Source: Candidatus Parcubacteria bacterium (GTDB lineage Bacteria; Patescibacteriota; Minisyncoccia; JAHIHE01; JAGLIN01). Taken from it: a DNA stretch of 12,190 nucleotides. The notes under the pieces were generated by a model. The model did not search any database, was not told where the DNA came from, and saw nothing but the letters and a program-made list of their open reading frames with translations. Positions 1 through 5,878 of the stretch are shown here, piece by piece. Position 1 is the stretch's first letter, and the number at the start of each line of letters is the position of its first letter. The stretch is from positions 1-12,190 of the forward strand of contig JAGLIN010000052.1 in NCBI GenBank assembly GCA_023142975.1, read 5' to 3'. A program made the position numbers and the translations under genes.

Positions 1-60
1 GTTTTTCTTTTTAGTGTTATCTTTCTTACTAACTTTTTTCGTTTTATTTTTTGTTGCCAT
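1..60 (-). CDS. 5' end of a lysine-rich protein, truncated by window edge
   Basis: An ATG at 60-58 opens a minus-strand frame that runs open to the window edge. The 20 visible residues, MATKNKTKKVSKKDNTKKKN, are almost all Lys, Thr, Asn and Ser. Such lysine-rich disordered N-terminal tails are common on nucleic-acid-binding and ribosomal proteins of CPR bacteria, but too little is present to name a family. No Shine-Dalgarno sequence precedes the ATG. The start codon sits in one arm of a perfect 12-bp inverted repeat (58-69 / 87-98). Being the divergent neighbour of tatD, it must have its own promoter. The gene is likely real from its clean start and composition, but this is inference from 60 bases. 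Confidence 0.5.
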   Translation of the reverse strand, partial: MATKNKTKKVSKKDNTKKKN

Positions 61-98
61 AATATTAGCTTAGTTTTAATAACTCTGCTAATATTATG
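58..98. promoter_or_regulatory. perfect 12-bp inverted repeat over the start codon of the left-edge gene
   Basis: Arms 58-69 (CATAATATTAGC) and 87-98 (GCTAATATTATG) are exact reverse complements around a 17-base loop. The ATG of the minus-strand gene lies at the end of one arm. As RNA, the hairpin would hide the start codon; as DNA, it could be an operator. Which of these applies, if either, is not shown by the sequence. Confidence 0.45.
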
Positions 99-144
99 AT
101 GTTTTATTAGGGTTTATGCAACAAAGCCGTACAGAACTGTGAAT

Positions 145-195
145 AAAAAAACAGTTCCTGTGCGATAGCAAATAGTTAATTTATCGCAAGAACTG
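145..195 (-). terminator. terminator-like hairpin in the leader of the left-edge gene
   Basis: Read on the minus strand, CAGTTCTTGCGATA (195-182) pairs with TATCGCACAGGAACTG (167-152), leaving a 2-nt bulge. A run of seven T residues (151-145) follows at once, which is the form of an intrinsic terminator. The downstream segment 140-131 (ACAGTTCTGT) can also pair with the 3' half of the stem (161-151), so two structures compete. It lies between a possible minus promoter (211-239) and the left-edge gene, so it may be an attenuator. It may instead be just another palindromic repeat. Confidence 0.4.
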
Positions 196-210
196 ACTCA
201 TGATCAATCC

Positions 211-239
211 TTTTTATCTCAAAATTTCAAAGATATCAA
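211..239 (-). promoter_or_regulatory. possible minus-strand promoter for the left-edge gene
   Basis: On the minus strand, TTGATA (239-234) is followed after 17 bases by TAAAAA (216-211). The -35 box is good and the -10 box matches only 4 of 6 consensus positions. It would give a leader of about 145 nt containing the terminator-like hairpin and the start-codon hairpin. Confidence 0.3.
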
Positions 240-262
240 AAATTCCCGTAATTTAAAAAATC

Positions 263-271
263 TGCTATAAT
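263..271 (+). promoter_or_regulatory. extended -10 promoter for tatD-leuS
   Basis: TGCTATAAT is a perfect extended -10 element (TGN plus consensus TATAAT). It lies about 32 bases upstream of the tatD ATG, giving a short leader of about 25 nt. No good -35 box is seen at 17 bp, which extended -10 promoters often do not need. It would drive tatD and, with only 4 bases between the genes, leuS as well. Confidence 0.6.
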
Positions 272-302
272 TGAGACAGATTTTAAGTCGGAAAACAAAA
301 TT

Positions 303-1085
303 ATGATAGACACACATACTCATATAGATTTTAAAGAATTTGATGACGATCGTGAAAATGTTATAAAACGGTTTTTTGAAAATGGCGGAGAAAAAATGAT
401 CAATGTTGGATGCGATTTAAAATCAAGCATTAGAAGTTATGAGCTTGCTAAAAATAATGAAAACATTTTCGCTTCCGCTGGAATACATCCTCACGACGCG
501 GATACCGTTGATAAAAATAGCTTAAAAAAAATAGAAGAACTTGTTCAGCATTACAAAGTAATAGCTGTCGGCGAGATTGGCTTAGATTATTTTAGAAATT
601 TATCATCGCAGGAAAAACAAATTGAAGCGTTTAAATTACAAATTGAACTTGCCGAAAATCACAATATGCCGCTTATTATTCACTGTCGCGACGCATACAA
701 TGACTTGTTGGATATTTTAAAAGAATACAAAACATCTAATTGGCGCGGTGTTATCCATTGCTTTGCCGCCAGCCAAAAAATCGCTGAAGAGTTTTTAAAA
801 CTCGGATTTTACATCGGCTTCACGGGAATTGTTACTTATTATAAAGATAAGTCTGAGTTAGGAAACGAACTGGAAATTTATAAAGTTATAAAAAATATGC
901 CGCTTGATAAAATTCTCATTGAAACGGATTGTCCCTATCTCTCCCCTGTTCCAGAGAGGGGAAAAAGAAACGAACCATTATTTGTAAAACACATCGCGGA
1001 AAAAATCGCGCATATTAGAAATACAAGTTTTAAAGAAATAGAAAAAACGACAAGTGAGAATGCGGTAAAACTATTTAATTTATAG
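303..1085 (+). CDS. tatD: TatD family metal-dependent hydrolase/DNase
   Basis: The 260-residue product has the normal length of TatD/YcfH-type hydrolases, TIM-barrel enzymes with a two-metal centre that act as 3'-5' exonucleases on DNA or RNA in the cytoplasm. Every expected metal or catalytic residue is visible: HxH at H5/H7, E91 in VGEIGLDY, H127 in IIHCRD, H152 in VIHCFA, and D209 in ETDCPYLSP, followed by the family's RGKRNEP block at 219-225. The ATG at 303 is the natural start because MIDTHTHID begins exactly as the family does. No Shine-Dalgarno sequence is visible; an extended -10 element lies just upstream. leuS begins 4 bases after the TAG stop, so the two genes are probably co-transcribed. 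In bacteria tatD-like genes commonly sit beside tRNA synthetase genes such as metG; here the partner is leuS. The fold is certain; the precise substrate is not. Confidence 0.95.
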   Translation: MIDTHTHIDFKEFDDDRENVIKRFFENGGEKMINVGCDLKSSIRSYELAKNNENIFASAGIHPHDADTVDKNSLKKIEELVQHYKVIAVGEIGLDYFRNLSSQEKQIEAFKLQIELAENHNMPLIIHCRDAYNDLLDILKEYKTSNWRGVIHCFAASQKIAEEFLKLGFYIGFTGIVTYYKDKSELGNELEIYKVIKNMPLDKILIETDCPYLSPVPERGKRNEPLFVKHIAEKIAHIRNTSFKEIEKTTSENAVKLFNL

Positions 1086-1089
1086 AACT

Positions 1090-4000
1090 ATGATGCAAAA
1101 ATACAACCCTCAAAAGATTGAAAAGAAATGGCAGAAGAAATGGGATGAAAATAAAATCTACAAAGCGAAAGATTTTTCAAATAAGCCGAAATATTATTGC
1201 TTGATTGAATTTCCCTATCCCTCTGGCGCTGGGCTTCATGTTGGTCATTTGCGAAGCCATATTGCTATTGACATTATCGCGCGCCAAAAAAGAATGAGCG
1301 GATATAATGTGATGTATCCGATTGGCTGGGACGCTTTTGGATTACCGACAGAAAATTTTGCGATTAAAACGAAAACACATCCCAAGATTGTGACGAAAAA
1401 TAATATTAAGAATTTTACTAAGCAAATAAAAAGCTATGGTCCAAGTTTTGACTGGTCGCGTGAAATAAACACCACTGATCCAAAATATTATAAATGGACG
1501 CAATGGATTTTTTTGAAATTATTTAACAGTTTTTATGATCAGAAATTAGACAAAGCGCGAGATATTAAATATTTAGATGTTCCAAGAGATTTAAATAATT
1601 TAGAAAAAAGAGAATTTATTGATGGTCAAAGATTGGCTTACGAAGCGGAAATGGCGATTAATTGGTGTCCGAGCTGCAAAATTGGATTGGCCAACGAGGA
1701 AGTTGTAAACAACGCCTGTGAACGATGCGGCGCGCCAGCGGAGAAAAAGACGATGAAACAATGGATGTTGAGAATTACAAAATACGCAAACAGGCTTATT
1801 AAAGATTTAGAAACTGTTGATTATTTAGAAAAGATTAAAACACAACAGGTTAATTGGATTGGAAAGAGCGAAGGAGCGGAAGTTGAATTTAGAATTAAGA
1901 ATTATGAATCAAGAATCAGAGTTTTTACAACTCGCCCTGATACTTTATTTGGCTGTACTTATATGGTTTTAGCTCCCGAGCATAATTTAATAGAAGAATT
2001 AAAATTACAAATTACAAATTACGAGGAAGTAAAAAAATATATTCAAAAGGCGAAAAATAAATCTGATTTAGATAGAACTGATTTGGCGAAAGAAAAAACG
2101 GGAGTTGAGCTAAAAGGTATCAAAGCGATCAATCCTGCTAACAATGAAGAAATTCCGATTTGGGTCGCGGATTATGTTTTGGCAACTTATGGCACTGGCG
2201 CAATTATGGCTGTGCCAGCGCATGATGAGAGGGATTTTGAATTTGCGAAGAAGTTTGGATTGGAGATAAGACAAGTTGTCGCGCCGTTGTTTATTGGCGA
2301 AGGAAAAAATAAGATTAGAAAAGATAAAAAAAATACAAAAAGAACAGTCGTAGATGTTATAATTAAGCATTGGGAGAAAGATGAATACTTTTGTCTAAAC
2401 TGGAGTAAAAGTAAAAATGATTGGAAGTCTTTTGTTGTCGGCGGCGTTGAAAAAGGAGAAAGCGAAGAAGAAGCGGCTTTAAGAGAGGCAAAAGAAGAAT
2501 CTGGCTATCAAAATATGCGTGTTGTGAAAAAAATTGGAGGCACAACTTATAGTCGTTTTTTTGCAGCGCATAAAGATGTTAATCGGCATGACATAAAAAG
2601 AAGTTGCATCTATATAGAACTATTGGATAATAGTTTTATGGAACCGAAAGAAGAAGAGGTAAAAAACCATGATGGCATTTGGATTAAAAAAGGAGAAGTA
2701 AAGGATTTTATAAATTTACAAGAGCCAAAAATTCATTGGGATATTCTTCAAAATGGAGAACGGTCTTTCTTAAAGGATGGTATTGCTATGAATTCAGAAC
2801 AATTTAATGGACTTACAACGGCTGAATTTAAAAAAGAAATTATTAAATGGCTCTCCAAAAACAATCTCGGCAGAAAAGCAATAAATTATAAATTGAGAGA
2901 TTGGGTTTTTTCTCGCCAGCATTATTGGGGTGAGCCGATTCCGATTGTGAAATGTGATAAATGTGGAAATATATCTCTTAAAGAAAAAGACTTACCTCTT
3001 AAACTTCCAGATGTAAAGAATTATGAGCCGACAGATACGGGAGAGTCCCCTCTTGCGAAAATTGATCGGTGGGTAAATATAAAATGTCCGAAATGCAATG
3101 GTAACGCCAAAAGAGAAACTGACACGATGCCGAATTGGGCAGGGTCAAGCTGGTATTTTTTGCGATATTTAGATCCTAAAAACAATAAAGAATTTGCTTC
3201 GCCAGAAAAATTAAAATATTGGATGCCGGTTGATCTATATAATGGCGGAATGGAACACACAACTTTGCATTTGCTTTATTCAAGATTTTGGCATAAGTTT
3301 TTGTTTGATTTAAATTATGTAAACACACCTGAACCCTACGCAAAAAGAAGATCTCACGGAATGATTTTAGCAGAAGATGGACAGAAAATGAGCAAGTCTC
3401 GTGGCAATGTTGTAAATCCCGATAAGGTTATTGAAAAATATGGAGCTGATACTTTAAGGCTCTATGAAATGTTTATGGGTCCATATGGCGATGCGATTCC
3501 ATGGAGCACGAGTAGTTTAATTGGAATGAATAGATTTTTAGAGAGGGTCTGGAATATGAAAAACAAGGTAGAGACGCGATTTATCGCGTCTAAATTTATC
3601 GCGTCTAAATCAAAAACTATTCTCATCGCCACCAATAATCAAGGAAAATTGAAAGAGCTAAAAGATCATTTGAAAGATTTTGATATTATTTCTTTAAAAG
3701 ATATTGATAAAGAAATTATAGAGCCAGAGGAAAATGGAAAGACATTTGAAGAAAATTCTTTAATTAAAGCAAAATATTATGCCAAGAAAACTGGTTATTT
3801 AACAATCGCCGATGACAGCGGTTTATGCGTGAACGCGTTGAATGGAAGACCTGGAGTTTTTTCAAGCCGTTACGCCGAAGGTGATTATAAAAAAGCTCAT
3901 CAGAAACTTTTTAAAGAACTTGAAAATAAAAAAGATAGATATGCCTATTTCCAATCTGTAGTTACTTTATATGATCCCAAAAATAATAAATACGAGCAAT

Positions 4001-4689
4001 TCAGTGGAAAGTGTGAAGGGAAAATTATAGATAAACCTCAGGGCAATAGTGGTTTTGGTTATGATCCTATTTTTATGCCCGATGGCTTGAATAAATCTTT
4101 TGGCGAATGTTCCTTTGAAGAAAAATATAAATATGATCACAGGAAAAAAGCAATTGATAAATTGGTTAAACATTTAAACGAAGTAGAGACGCGATTTATC
4201 GCGTCTAAAACTATAGAAATATTATTACATCAAACAATAAAAAAAGTTTCTGAAGATATTGAAAACTTAAAATTCAACACAGCAATTAGTTCATTGATGA
4301 TTTTATTAAATGAGATGGAAAAACAAAAAACAATATTCAATATTCCTGCCTGTCCGGCAGGCAGGCAATATTCAATATTTTTAATCTTATTATCCCCTTT
4401 CGCTCCGCATATTACGGAAGAACTTTGGAAAATGATGGGAAATAAAGAAAGTATCCATCTGCAATCTTTTCCCAAATACAATCCAGAATTAGCCAAAGAA
4501 AAAGAAATAACACTTGTCGTTCAAATTAACGGGAAACTTCGCGACCAAATAAAAGTCCTCGCTGACATTTCCGAAGAGGAAGCAAAAAAAATCGCTCTAG
4601 AAAGAGAAAAGATAAAAAAATGGATTGAGGGAAAAGAGATTAGAAGAATTATTTTCGTGAAAGGGAAGTTAATTAATATTGTTGTGTAA
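1090..4689 (+). CDS. leuS: leucyl-tRNA synthetase with inserted NUDIX and HAM1/RdgB domains
   Basis: Charges tRNA-Leu with leucine in the cytoplasm. The class I signatures are intact: HVGH (50-53) and KMSKS (766-770). Zinc-type cysteine pairs are at 193/196/210/213 and 622/625/666/669. The CP1 editing domain has the threonine-rich TTRPDT (280-285) and HDERD with its conserved Asp (D382). The C-terminal anticodon-binding and QINGKLRD regions are present. At 1199 residues it far exceeds the usual 800-870; about 820 remain after two inserts are removed. Insert 1 (about 398-561) is a NUDIX domain within CP1. Insert 2 (827-1040) is a HAM1/RdgB domain between the catalytic core and the anticodon-binding domain, bracketed by identical repeat copies read VETRFIASK. 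A third short insertion (PACPAGR, 1086-1092) is a palindromic repeat. ATG codons at 1090 and 1093 are both possible starts; neither has a Shine-Dalgarno sequence. The frame is unbroken and every LeuRS motif survives, so the enzyme is probably active. Confidence 0.97.
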   Translation: MMQKYNPQKIEKKWQKKWDENKIYKAKDFSNKPKYYCLIEFPYPSGAGLHVGHLRSHIAIDIIARQKRMSGYNVMYPIGWDAFGLPTENFAIKTKTHPKIVTKNNIKNFTKQIKSYGPSFDWSREINTTDPKYYKWTQWIFLKLFNSFYDQKLDKARDIKYLDVPRDLNNLEKREFIDGQRLAYEAEMAINWCPSCKIGLANEEVVNNACERCGAPAEKKTMKQWMLRITKYANRLIKDLETVDYLEKIKTQQVNWIGKSEGAEVEFRIKNYESRIRVFTTRPDTLFGCTYMVLAPEHNLIEELKLQITNYEEVKKYIQKAKNKSDLDRTDLAKEKTGVELKGIKAINPANNEEIPIWVADYVLATYGTGAIMAVPAHDERDFEFAKKFGLEIRQVVAPLFIGEGKNKIRKDKKNTKRTVVDVIIKHWEKDEYFCLNWSKSKNDWKSFVVGGVEKGESEEEAALREAKEESGYQNMRVVKKIGGTTYSRFFAAHKDVNRHDIKRSCIYIELLDNSFMEPKEEEVKNHDGIWIKKGEVKDFINLQEPKIHWDILQNGERSFLKDGIAMNSEQFNGLTTAEFKKEIIKWLSKNNLGRKAINYKLRDWVFSRQHYWGEPIPIVKCDKCGNISLKEKDLPLKLPDVKNYEPTDTGESPLAKIDRWVNIKCPKCNGNAKRETDTMPNWAGSSWYFLRYLDPKNNKEFASPEKLKYWMPVDLYNGGMEHTTLHLLYSRFWHKFLFDLNYVNTPEPYAKRRSHGMILAEDGQKMSKSRGNVVNPDKVIEKYGADTLRLYEMFMGPYGDAIPWSTSSLIGMNRFLERVWNMKNKVETRFIASKFIASKSKTILIATNNQGKLKELKDHLKDFDIISLKDIDKEIIEPEENGKTFEENSLIKAKYYAKKTGYLTIADDSGLCVNALNGRPGVFSSRYAEGDYKKAHQKLFKELENKKDRYAYFQSVVTLYDPKNNKYEQFSGKCEGKIIDKPQGNSGFGYDPIFMPDGLNKSFGECSFEEKYKYDHRKKAIDKLVKHLNEVETRFIASKTIEILLHQTIKKVSEDIENLKFNTAISSLMILLNEMEKQKTIFNIPACPAGRQYSIFLILLSPFAPHITEELWKMMGNKESIHLQSFPKYNPELAKEKEITLVVQINGKLRDQIKVLADISEEEAKKIALEREKIKKWIEGKEIRRIIFVKGKLINIVV
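2341..2757 (+). other. NUDIX hydrolase domain embedded in LeuRS
   Basis: Residues about 418-556 of LeuRS form a NUDIX domain. The Nudix box fits GX5EX7REUXEEXGU exactly: G451, E457, then REAKEESGY at 465-473, supplying the metal-binding glutamates. NUDIX enzymes split nucleoside diphosphates linked to another group, such as damaged dNTPs or Ap4A, the latter being a side product of aminoacyl-tRNA synthetases. The domain replaces a surface loop of the editing domain: the preceding text KKFGLEIRQVV and the following DGIAMNSEQFNGL are adjacent in ordinary LeuRS. No repeats flank it. From memory, similar NUDIX insertions occur in other CPR synthetases, so this may be a lineage trait. Its substrate cannot be told from sequence. 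Confidence 0.92.
3568..3609 (+). repeat. palindromic repeat copy 1 at the left edge of the HAM1 insert
   Basis: The palindrome AGACGCGATTTATCGCGTCT (3572-3591) has 9-bp arms and a TT loop. It is the centre of a 27-bp unit (3568-3594) identical to 4183-4209. The last 15 bases of the unit (3580-3594) are repeated in tandem at 3595-3609, keeping the frame and giving FIASK twice. Translated in leuS it reads VETRFIASKFIASK. This looks like a REP-type element that acquired no stop codon in this frame. Confidence 0.93.
3613..4182 (+). other. HAM1/RdgB (XTP/dITP pyrophosphatase) domain embedded in LeuRS
   Basis: Residues 842-1031 form a complete HAM1/RdgB-type domain of about 190 residues, the normal size of the free-standing enzyme. 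It hydrolyses ITP, dITP and XTP to monophosphates and pyrophosphate, keeping deaminated purines out of nucleic acids. Family motifs appear in order: ATNNQGKLKEL (847-857), TFEENSLIKAKYY (885 on), ADDSGLCVNALNGRPGVFSSRYA (907-929, described here by its ends ADDSGL and SSRYA), GFGYDPIFMP (988-997) and DHR (1016-1018). The last is normally SHR, so one residue of that motif differs. The usual initiator Met before the KTILIATNN strand is missing and no stop follows, so it can only be made as part of LeuRS. Its ends coincide with two identical palindromic repeat copies, which points to a repeat-associated insertion. Confidence 0.95.
4183..4209 (+). repeat. palindromic repeat copy 2 at the right edge of the HAM1 insert
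   Basis: This 27-bp copy is base-for-base identical to 3568-3594, in the same orientation and the same reading frame (VETRFIASK). The two copies start exactly 615 bp (205 codons) apart. Confidence 0.93.
4331..4379 (+). repeat. palindromic element flanked by a 14-bp direct repeat, inside leuS
   Basis: A 21-bp palindrome (4345-4365, arms CCTGCCTG and CAGGCAGG around a 5-base loop) sits between two exact copies of CAATATTCAATATT (4331-4344 and 4366-4379). It is read as PACPAGR in LeuRS. The 14-bp repeats look like a target-site duplication. The two copies are read in different frames, so a simple 35-bp insertion would have needed a compensating change. The flanking 14-mer is itself nearly palindromic. 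From memory, this CCTGCC/GGCAGG palindrome is widespread in Parcubacteria genomes and proteins. Confidence 0.85.
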
Positions 4690-4710
4690 GGTTGTGTAAA
4701 AACTTGAAAT

Positions 4711-4754
4711 AAAAAATGAAGGCGACATTCGCGAATGTCGCCTTCATTTTTTTT
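4711..4754. terminator. bidirectional terminator between leuS and the M42 peptidase
   Basis: A perfect palindrome with 21-bp arms (4711-4731 / 4732-4752) has a GC-rich core around GGCGACATTCGCGAATGTCG. It begins with six A residues and ends with eight T residues, so it forms a hairpin plus U-tract on both strands. It lies 21 bp after the leuS stop and 24 bp after the minus-strand peptidase stop, where two convergent transcripts must end. The perfect symmetry also resembles a palindromic repeat family. Confidence 0.9.
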
Positions 4755-4776
4755 ATACGCTATATTTCAAACTCAC

Positions 4777-5856
4777 CTAAAAATACTTATGCGCCGATTT
4801 CACGCATTCCGCAATCAGCTTCGCGCATTGCTCTAGGTCTTTTAAGTCTAAAACTTCAACCGGAGAATGAATATATCTTGTCGCTACGCATATTCCGCCA
4901 GATGGAATGCCATGTTTAGTCATATTTATAATCGCCGCGTCTGTCATTCCACCCTCCGTCACACTTAATTGATAAGGTATTTTGGTTTTATTTGCCGTAT
5001 TCTTCATCCAATTTAAAACCGATTCGGCAACAACAATTCCAACACCTTCGGCATCGCTGACAGTTACAGATGGCCCTTTACCTATTTCAAGAGAAGAATG
5101 TTTTTTTTCTACTCCCGGATGATCACCTGTAATTGAAACATCAGTGGCAATCGCCACATCAGGATTTAAACTGTAAGCGGAAGTTCTCGCTCCCTTTAAA
5201 CCGACTTCTTCCTGAACGGTCCCAACAAAATGAACTTTCGCTTTTGTTTTGCTTTTACTTAAGATTTTTGCCGCTTCAATCATCATTACAATTCCAGCGC
5301 GATTATCAAATGCTTTTCCTGTAACCATATTATTAGATAAAGATTCAAATTTTCTATCCAGCGTAATAGTATCCCCTACCTGAACGCCAATTTTTTCTAC
5401 ATCTTTTTTGCTTTTTGCCCCAATATCAATATACATCTCGCCAATTTCAATAATCCTTTTCATCTCTTCCGCTTTCATTATATGGGGAGGCTTAGAACCG
5501 ACAACTCCAATAGTGTGTTTATCTTTGGAATGAATAATAACTCTTTGATTAAGTAAGGTCTGATCAAACCATCCTCCTGATTTGGCGAAATAGATAAATC
5601 CGTTGTCGTCTATATATTTCACCATAAATCCGATCTCATCCATATGCGCCGCAATCATCACAGAAGGTCCCTCGCCATTTTTTGTCGCAATCAAATTTCC
5701 GAGTTTATCAGTTTTTATTTCATCAACATATGGTTTGATTTCTTTCTCTAAAATATTCCTCACTTCTTTCTCGTGCCCTGAAATCCCATGCGCATTAGAA
5801 AGTTTTTCTAATAAGTTTTTTATTTCTTCTAAATTATTTGTTTTTTTCTTTGTCAT
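4777..5856 (-). CDS. M42 family metallo-aminopeptidase
   Basis: The 359-residue protein has the normal length of the M42 (TET/glutamyl aminopeptidase, FrvX/YsdC-like) family, cytoplasmic two-zinc enzymes that form large tetrahedral assemblies and trim short peptides. The expected metal and catalytic residues are in place: H71 and D73 in AAHMDE, D184 in KAFDNR, the glutamate pair E216/E217 in VQEEVG, D239 in IATDVS, and H330 in RYIHSPVE. The region about 78-170 matches the family's inserted dimerisation domain. Some M42 members were once annotated as endoglucanases; the residues here favour peptidase. The ATG at 5856 gives a short charged N-terminus and has no Shine-Dalgarno sequence. The gene follows an M24 peptidase on the same strand by 22 bases, so the pair probably forms a peptide-degradation operon with glyS upstream. 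It ends at a shared bidirectional terminator. Substrate preference is not determinable. Confidence 0.93.
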   Translation of the reverse strand: MTKKKTNNLEEIKNLLEKLSNAHGISGHEKEVRNILEKEIKPYVDEIKTDKLGNLIATKNGEGPSVMIAAHMDEIGFMVKYIDDNGFIYFAKSGGWFDQTLLNQRVIIHSKDKHTIGVVGSKPPHIMKAEEMKRIIEIGEMYIDIGAKSKKDVEKIGVQVGDTITLDRKFESLSNNMVTGKAFDNRAGIVMMIEAAKILSKSKTKAKVHFVGTVQEEVGLKGARTSAYSLNPDVAIATDVSITGDHPGVEKKHSSLEIGKGPSVTVSDAEGVGIVVAESVLNWMKNTANKTKIPYQLSVTEGGMTDAAIINMTKHGIPSGGICVATRYIHSPVEVLDLKDLEQCAKLIAECVKSAHKYF

Positions 5857-5878
5857 TGTTTTTGAATTAATTATAAAT

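Noticed and set aside
120..200. A tRNA or known structured RNA upstream of tatD
   Set aside because: No cloverleaf, GTTC-type T-loop or other known RNA signature could be found. Only hairpins are supported.
2110..2545. Two minus-strand ORFs (86 and 60 codons) opposite leuS
   Set aside because: They lie wholly opposite the NUDIX/editing region of leuS, have no domain or SD, and are shadows of a strong coding frame.
3021..3260. Minus-strand 79-codon ORF opposite leuS
   Set aside because: It is antisense to conserved LeuRS zinc and core motifs and has no independent support.
3967..4496. Minus-strand ORFs opposite the HAM1 domain and the palindrome
   Set aside because: Composition is a reverse-complement echo of the coding strand. 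The CLPAGQAG-like stretch is just the palindrome read backwards.
1090..4689. LeuRS fusion as a frameshift or assembly chimera
   Set aside because: All joins are in frame, all LeuRS motifs are in the correct order on both sides of each insert, and the inserts sit in tolerant loops. A chimera would be unlikely to do this twice.
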